DNA of 64,000 nucleotides from Pseudomonadota bacterium (GTDB taxonomy: Bacteria; Pseudomonadota; Alphaproteobacteria; Sphingomonadales; Sphingomonadaceae): contig JAIUPN010000017.1 in NCBI GenBank assembly GCA_020160755.1, forward strand, positions 1 through 64,000, written 5' to 3'. How positions within the stretch are numbered: position 1 is the first letter of the stretch; each line of letters begins with the position of its first letter. Below are positions 60,538 through 64,000 of the stretch, one piece after another. The notes under the pieces were generated by a model, which saw nothing but the letters and a program-made list of their open reading frames with translations, ran no database searches and was not told the origin of the DNA. The position numbers and the translations under genes are program-made.

Positions 60538-60805
60538 AGCCAATCGGCGCGGCCAACCCCAGTTGAATGCCTCGAAAGGGGTAGGGGCGCAAGGGACTAT
60601 GCACAGATTGTTCGATCGTCACGGGTCGGGGCACGATCGAGGACGGGAAAGGCGATGATGACGCGGCCGCACCGGCGCGCTGCGCGCACCTGGCCGCGAA
60701 GGGAAAGGACAAAAGGACAGCGGCCGCACCGCGCCGCATCCCTTATCGATCTTCGATCGAACGGGACGCGACGCTGGCCGCTGAATTTATATGGAATTTA
60801 CGCGC

Positions 60806-61075
60806 TCAAGGGCAGCGATAGGCCTCGGCGACCTCATTGCAGACAGCGTCGGCGCTGCGGGCTGCCTTGCGGGCCTGGTCGGCCGCCGTGCTGGCATTCT
60901 CCTGCAGCTCGGCCGCCCAGGCTGGCCCCTCGACCTGGTCGCTGGCATCCGGCGCCATGTAGGACAGCTCGCCCTCGATCGCGTCGACGCGCATCACCGT
61001 CCAGATCTGCAGCCCCAGCGACACGATCAGCAACGCGATCGCGCACCAGGGCAGCCATGCTTTCAATCGGTCCAT
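60806..61075 (-). CDS. Small membrane-anchored phage protein
   Basis: An 89-residue product: one helix (WLPWCAIALLIVSLGLQIW, about 8-26) then an acidic, helical domain with AELQENASTAADQARKAAR and two Cys near the C-terminus. It is the last early-side gene before the iteron region. No family is recognised. Confidence 0.65.
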   Translation of the reverse strand: MDRLKAWLPWCAIALLIVSLGLQIWTVMRVDAIEGELSYMAPDASDQVEGPAWAAELQENASTAADQARKAARSADAVCNEVAEAYRCP

Positions 61076-61119
61076 AAACCCTCCCGCGGCGCCTAGCTGC
61101 CACAGACGGGTCGGGGCGG

Positions 61120-61448
61120 TCAACGCTTGCGCCATGCCTCAAGCAGGCGCGCGCTCGCGCGATCGGCAATAGGATCGCGCTTCTTCCGCATGCTGCGAAC
61201 ATCGAAGAAAAACCGCTCGACCAGGAGCGACGGCGCATTAGACGGCGCCGGCGGCCGCCGCGCCGGATAGAGCGCGACCTGGTCGGCCGAGCTGCAGGAG
61301 AATGCCAGCACGGCGGCCGACCGCGCGCCTCGAAACGCTGCCACATGATCGTATCGATCACCGCGCCGCGCGCGCAGCGAAAGCACCAGGCGCGCACGTC
61401 CTGGCGCCGATCGTCGAGATCCTTGAGAGTGATCGACTCGCGCAGCAT
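61120..61448 (-). pseudogene. Small Cys-containing protein gene, apparently frameshifted
   Basis: Frame 1 from the ATG at 61448 encodes MLRESITLKDLDDRRQ, then VRAWCFRCARGAVIDTI, resembling the N-terminal CxxC half of small sphingomonad zinc-ribbon-like proteins. Near 61318-61330 it shifts to frame 2, where LAFSCSSADQVALYPARRP continues as the expected second half, ending MRKKRDP...EAWRKR at 61120. Neither frame alone looks right. This could be a real mutation, programmed shift or sequence error; alternatively only the frame-2 ORF from 61386 (88 residues) is real. Confidence 0.45.
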
Positions 61449-61476
61449 CGCGCGAGCCTAGAACATTATAGGAACA

Positions 61477-61845
61477 TCAGCACCAGGGCGGCGGAGCGCG
61501 TACCGCCAAACACCCTCCGCTCCAATCGCGGTCACGCTCGGTGCTGGGCTGTAGTGGCTCACCGGCGCCTAGGTCAAATTCGAGTGAAACCATGGCGTCT
61601 GTCTCATAGTTAAACTGGCGATCGCCGTAAGGGATCGGACCATAGATGGCGCGTGGCGCCGTGTCGGCCGCCGGGTAACACACGGTAATAGGCCACATGC
61701 AGAACTGACAGTTGTCGCCGAAAATCATTCCATGCGCGGCGGGCGGCGCAGGGTTGCCGTCATAGCGAGCCTTATTCCAACTATCGATGCCGGCGGCGCC
61801 GCACTTGCCGCAAAGCCAGCGTGTGAACTGGTCGAACCCGGTCAT
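61477..61845 (-). CDS. Small Cys-rich phage protein
   Basis: A 122-residue product starting MTGFDQFTRWLCGKCGAAGI; a second pair is in GDNCQFCMWPITVCYP. The four to five Cys suggest a zinc-binding fold. Its ATG overlaps the preceding DUF4326 stop (ATGA). Function unknown. Confidence 0.7.
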   Translation of the reverse strand: MTGFDQFTRWLCGKCGAAGIDSWNKARYDGNPAPPAAHGMIFGDNCQFCMWPITVCYPAADTAPRAIYGPIPYGDRQFNYETDAMVSLEFDLGAGEPLQPSTERDRDWSGGCLAVRAPPPWC

Positions 61846-62219
61846 AATAATTGCCCCGGCGCCGCGACCGATTGATTGGCGCGCTCGAGCAGCACGTCGG
61901 CATGACAATCCGGGTATCCGGTCGGGCACCAGCACGCGACATTGCGGCCGCGCAGCGGGGTCAAGTCGATCGACGGAACATGCCGGCGGAACAGCTCCAC
62001 AGCGCGTGCATGCACGTTCGCCCACGTCGTCGGGCTGTCCCATCCCGCATCGTTAAAGATCTCGCCGCCCGGACCGAGCAAAAGCGGCTGCCCATCGGCG
62101 CCGCGCTCGACATACCAGGGATTTTCCCACTCGGTGCCCCGATGCACCCGCGTCGTCTTGTCGGGCATCCGGTAATTTCGTGCATTGGAGAGCTGCACCC
62201 GCTCCGGTCGACTGGCCAT
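61842..62219 (-). CDS. DUF4326 domain protein
   Basis: A 125-residue protein of a phage- and host-widespread family: VQLSNARNYRMPDKTTRVHR, then WENPW, and the hallmark CWCPTGYPDCHADVLLERAN near the C-terminus. Biochemical role unknown; often near phage replication or nucleotide genes. Coupled at both ends. The start at 62219 is preferred over the frame start at 62330. Confidence 0.85.
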   Translation of the reverse strand: MASRPERVQLSNARNYRMPDKTTRVHRGTEWENPWYVERGADGQPLLLGPGGEIFNDAGWDSPTTWANVHARAVELFRRHVPSIDLTPLRGRNVACWCPTGYPDCHADVLLERANQSVAAPGQLL

Positions 62220-62365
62220 CACACCTTCCCCTTGCCGCGCAGCCGGCGGCGCCGGCGCTTCGAGATCCTTTCGTCGCCGATCGCGTCGACCAGGTCGCGG
62301 CGATCGACGGTGCGGAGCAGCCCCAGCCATGCCCAGGGCGCCATGACGGCGGCACGCCAGCGCAT
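62219..62365 (-). CDS. 48-residue basic phage protein
   Basis: Encodes MRWRAAVMAPWAWLGLLRTV, then DRRDLVDAIGDE and a strongly basic end (SKRRRRRLRGKGKV). Both ends overlap neighbours (ATGA), so translation is likely. Possibly nucleic-acid binding. Confidence 0.6.
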   Translation of the reverse strand: MRWRAAVMAPWAWLGLLRTVDRRDLVDAIGDERISKRRRRRLRGKGKV

Positions 62366-64000
62366 CAAACGCGCTCGAGCTCGGCCGCTTCGTCCTCGTC
62401 CACCGGATCGTCGGCCGAGGCGAGCTTCAGCACGTCGACCGGGATCAACGTGCATTTCGCCGGCGCATTGCCGATCCGCTGTGTCTGCCCGGGTATGGCG
62501 CCCTCGAGGCGCTTGACGGCTTGCGACCAGACGCCGCCCGCCCATCGCTGCCCTTCGAATTGTCGCGCGAGGCCCTGGTGCGCGCTCGCGATCGCGACAT
62601 ACTGCCGTCCCGGCGTCGGCCGCGGGCGCCCGTCGTCGACGGCGTCGGCCTTTGGCAACCCCGCCGTCATGACGCGAAGCCCGATCTTCTCGAGCATCTT
62701 GTTCGCCGCGCGCTTCTGCCCGGCAATCTCATCGTGATTTTCCGTGCCCCATGCCAATTCGGGTAGGGGCTGCGCCGCCTGCCACAGCCAATCGGACACA
62801 AGGCGCGGCTGACCATGGCCCTGCAGCTGCACAAGCGTCGATAGCAGGTGCCCCATGCACAGATCGGCTTCACTGACATTGTCGGATGTCTCGGCGAGCG
62901 TCGACACCTTCAGCCTGTTGCCCCACTCCCAGACATCGCTCATCGTCGTGTTGAGATCGATGACCATATGCGCGCCGGCAAGCAGCGTGCCGAACTGATC
63001 CGCGACGCGGCCGCCGTGCCCGCCGACATCGATCAGCGTGTTGCGGTATTTCTTCAGCATGTCGGGCCAGTAACGCCAGTTATCGACGAACTCGCGACGC
63101 AGCTGGGCGCCGAGCGCTGCGATCTCGCGCTTGTCCATTGCCGGTTCGCGCAAATCGCCCGGCAAGGTGCCGAGCTCGAGCACCGCCAGGCGGTTCTTAT
63201 CCTGGGGCGGGATCGGCGGCACTAGGATCGACGTGAACAGGAAACAGGTGCGGGCCTTGAAATTGTGCCCCTTATGGTCCTGCCCGCCGCGCACCAGGTC
63301 GCCCTGCGATGACGCGGCGAGGCGCGCCAGGCGCACCAGGGCCAGGATCTTGCTGTTGTTCGCGTCGGCCTCGGCCTCGTCGATCGCGACGGGCAGCGTT
63401 TGCTGGCCAAGGATCTGGCGCACGCCCGCCTCGGTCGCGTCGGGGGACTGCAGCAGGCCGCCTTCGCCGAGCAGAAAGCCGATCAGCTTCTGCAGCGCCG
63501 ATTTGCCGGTCGCGCTGTCGCCGGTCACCCAGACCAGCGGGCGATAATCGAACGCGCCGCCGAACGGTCCGCACATCAGCCAGCCCATCAGCAGATAGGG
63601 ATCGATGTCGGGCCGCTGCCAATTCCACGTCTTGAGCAGCTCGAAAACGAGCGCGCCGGCGCTGATATCCTCCGCGATCTCGATGCCACGCGCGCGAAGG
63701 CTGCCGACCAGCAGCGGCGCGAGCTCGATCGCGGGCTTGACCACGCCTGCAGGTTTCGGGCCCGGGGGCGCGGTCGGATAGACCAGCCCCTCATATTCGC
63801 CAGGCCGACGCCAGCGGCCCTCGATCAGCACATGGTTGCCGCTGTGCAGGATCAGCGCGCCATCGTCGCCCAGCCAGGCGCCGCGGCCGCGCACCTTTTC
63901 GCGCGCGTCCCAAACGCCCTTGCGCGCGGCGACGTCCATCAGCAGCATCGCAACGTCGTCGGTGCGCCAGCCGGTGATGATCCACTCGGTGACTTCGTCG
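62365..64000 (-). CDS. Primase/helicase-type replication ATPase (5' end outside the window)
   Basis: At least 544 residues; the frame is open to the edge, with EVTEWIITGWRTDDVAMLLM upstream of the first internal Met at 63948, so the start lies beyond 64,000. Motifs: Walker A GDSATGKS (about 139 residues after that Met), Walker B-like LPVAIDEAEAD, then CFLFTSILVPPIPPQDKNRL. This fits the C-terminal ATPase of phage/plasmid (P4 alpha or D5-like) primase-helicases. It likely drives replication from the nearby iteron region. Confidence 0.8.
   Translation of the reverse strand, partial: DEVTEWIITGWRTDDVAMLLMDVAARKGVWDAREKVRGRGAWLGDDGALILHSGNHVLIEGRWRRPGEYEGLVYPTAPPGPKPAGVVKPAIELAPLLVGSLRARGIEIAEDISAGALVFELLKTWNWQRPDIDPYLLMGWLMCGPFGGAFDYRPLVWVTGDSATGKSALQKLIGFLLGEGGLLQSPDATEAGVRQILGQQTLPVAIDEAEADANNSKILALVRLARLAASSQGDLVRGGQDHKGHNFKARTCFLFTSILVPPIPPQDKNRLAVLELGTLPGDLREPAMDKREIAALGAQLRREFVDNWRYWPDMLKKYRNTLIDVGGHGGRVADQFGTLLAGAHMVIDLNTTMSDVWEWGNRLKVSTLAETSDNVSEADLCMGHLLSTLVQLQGHGQPRLVSDWLWQAAQPLPELAWGTENHDEIAGQKRAANKMLEKIGLRVMTAGLPKADAVDDGRPRPTPGRQYVAIASAHQGLARQFEGQRWAGGVWSQAVKRLEGAIPGQTQRIGNAPAKCTLIPVDVLKLASADDPVDEDEAAELERV

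Larger units (their letters stand above)
34038..64000 (-). mobile_element. Temperate podovirus prophage (right end outside the window)
   Basis: From the tRNA-derived attachment site to the window edge nearly every gene is on the minus strand, and the set is that of a tailed phage with a short tail: terminase, T7-like portal, scaffold, capsid, tail tubes A and B, internal virion proteins, spike, endolysin and spanin-like proteins, plus a Bro-N antirepressor and a primase/helicase. Gene order matches T7/BPP-1-type podoviruses. No integrase or main repressor is in the window; both are expected past 64,000. At least 30 kb are present. Confidence 0.92.

Noticed and set aside
60317..60739. Minus- and plus-strand ORFs of 140 and 87 residues in the iteron region (60317-60739 and 60395-60658)
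   Set aside because: They translate the iterons and CG-alternating tract, have no ribosome site or coupling, and overlap each other; the region is better explained as non-coding.

Overview
The window looks like a chromosome segment of an aerobic, carotenoid-producing alphaproteobacterium of the order Sphingomonadales, most like Sphingopyxis or a close relative. The reasons are its high G+C content, the crtY-crtI-crtB layout, an alphaproteobacterial SspB, a DUF2585 protein, and dense operons with 1-4 base overlaps. It splits cleanly in two: about 34 kb of ordinary host genes, then about 30 kb of prophage that continues past the right edge.

Host part (1-34,035). On the minus strand, 485-5735 is a six-gene coupled operon: lycopene cyclase crtY, phytoene desaturase crtI, a LOG-family hydrolase, phytoene synthase crtB, pnuC and a NadR-like kinase. 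It diverges from a membrane His-box hydroxylase and a DUF2141 protein. Then come lnt and metK (with an ATAAAG/CTTTAT dyad between them), trmB, a LysR regulator, a TSUP permease, a KASIII-type ketoacyl synthase, a ChaA-type antiporter, hisB-hisH-hisA-hisF, sspB, fumC, a DUF2585 protein, gmk, a beta-oxidation-type operon (acyl-CoA dehydrogenase, thiolase, SDR, thioesterase) with a LiuR-like operator, an SMP-30 hydrolase and an M3 oligopeptidase.

Boundary. At 34,038-34,082 the 3' half of an initiator tRNA-fMet gene (minus strand, anticodon loop to CCA) lies next to a host terminator, but its 5' half is missing. This is the displaced attachment-site copy of a prophage inserted in that tRNA gene. 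The intact tRNA and the integrase should lie beyond 64,000.

Prophage part (34,038-64,000, incomplete). It is a temperate podovirus with T7/BPP-1-like morphogenesis genes, nearly all on the minus strand. Reading with transcription (right to left): a primase/helicase-type ATPase and small early genes; an iteron-rich non-coding region (60.27-60.54 kb) that looks like an origin; small and large terminase; portal; scaffold; capsid; tail tubes A and B; internal virion proteins, one combining lytic transglycosylase and ParB-like regions; a Bro-N antirepressor; a large probable ejection protein; a tail spike; and a lysis cassette of very small coupled genes including an overlapping spanin-like pair.

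Three items stand out. (1) Upstream of the antirepressor is a complete C4-type antisense-RNA switch: a short terminated RNA with two antisense loops, a target overlapping the ribosome site of a 15-codon leader ORF, and a second structure that can hide the antirepressor Shine-Dalgarno. Two low-GC genes of unknown function diverge from it. (2) A 14-base direct repeat (11 bases in one copy) occurs five times, always in the direction of transcription and always just before a virion or packaging gene; it may be a phage-specific promoter or other signal. (3) A cluster of GTTACC/GGTAAC iterons sits beside an AT-rich block and a long alternating purine-pyrimidine tract.
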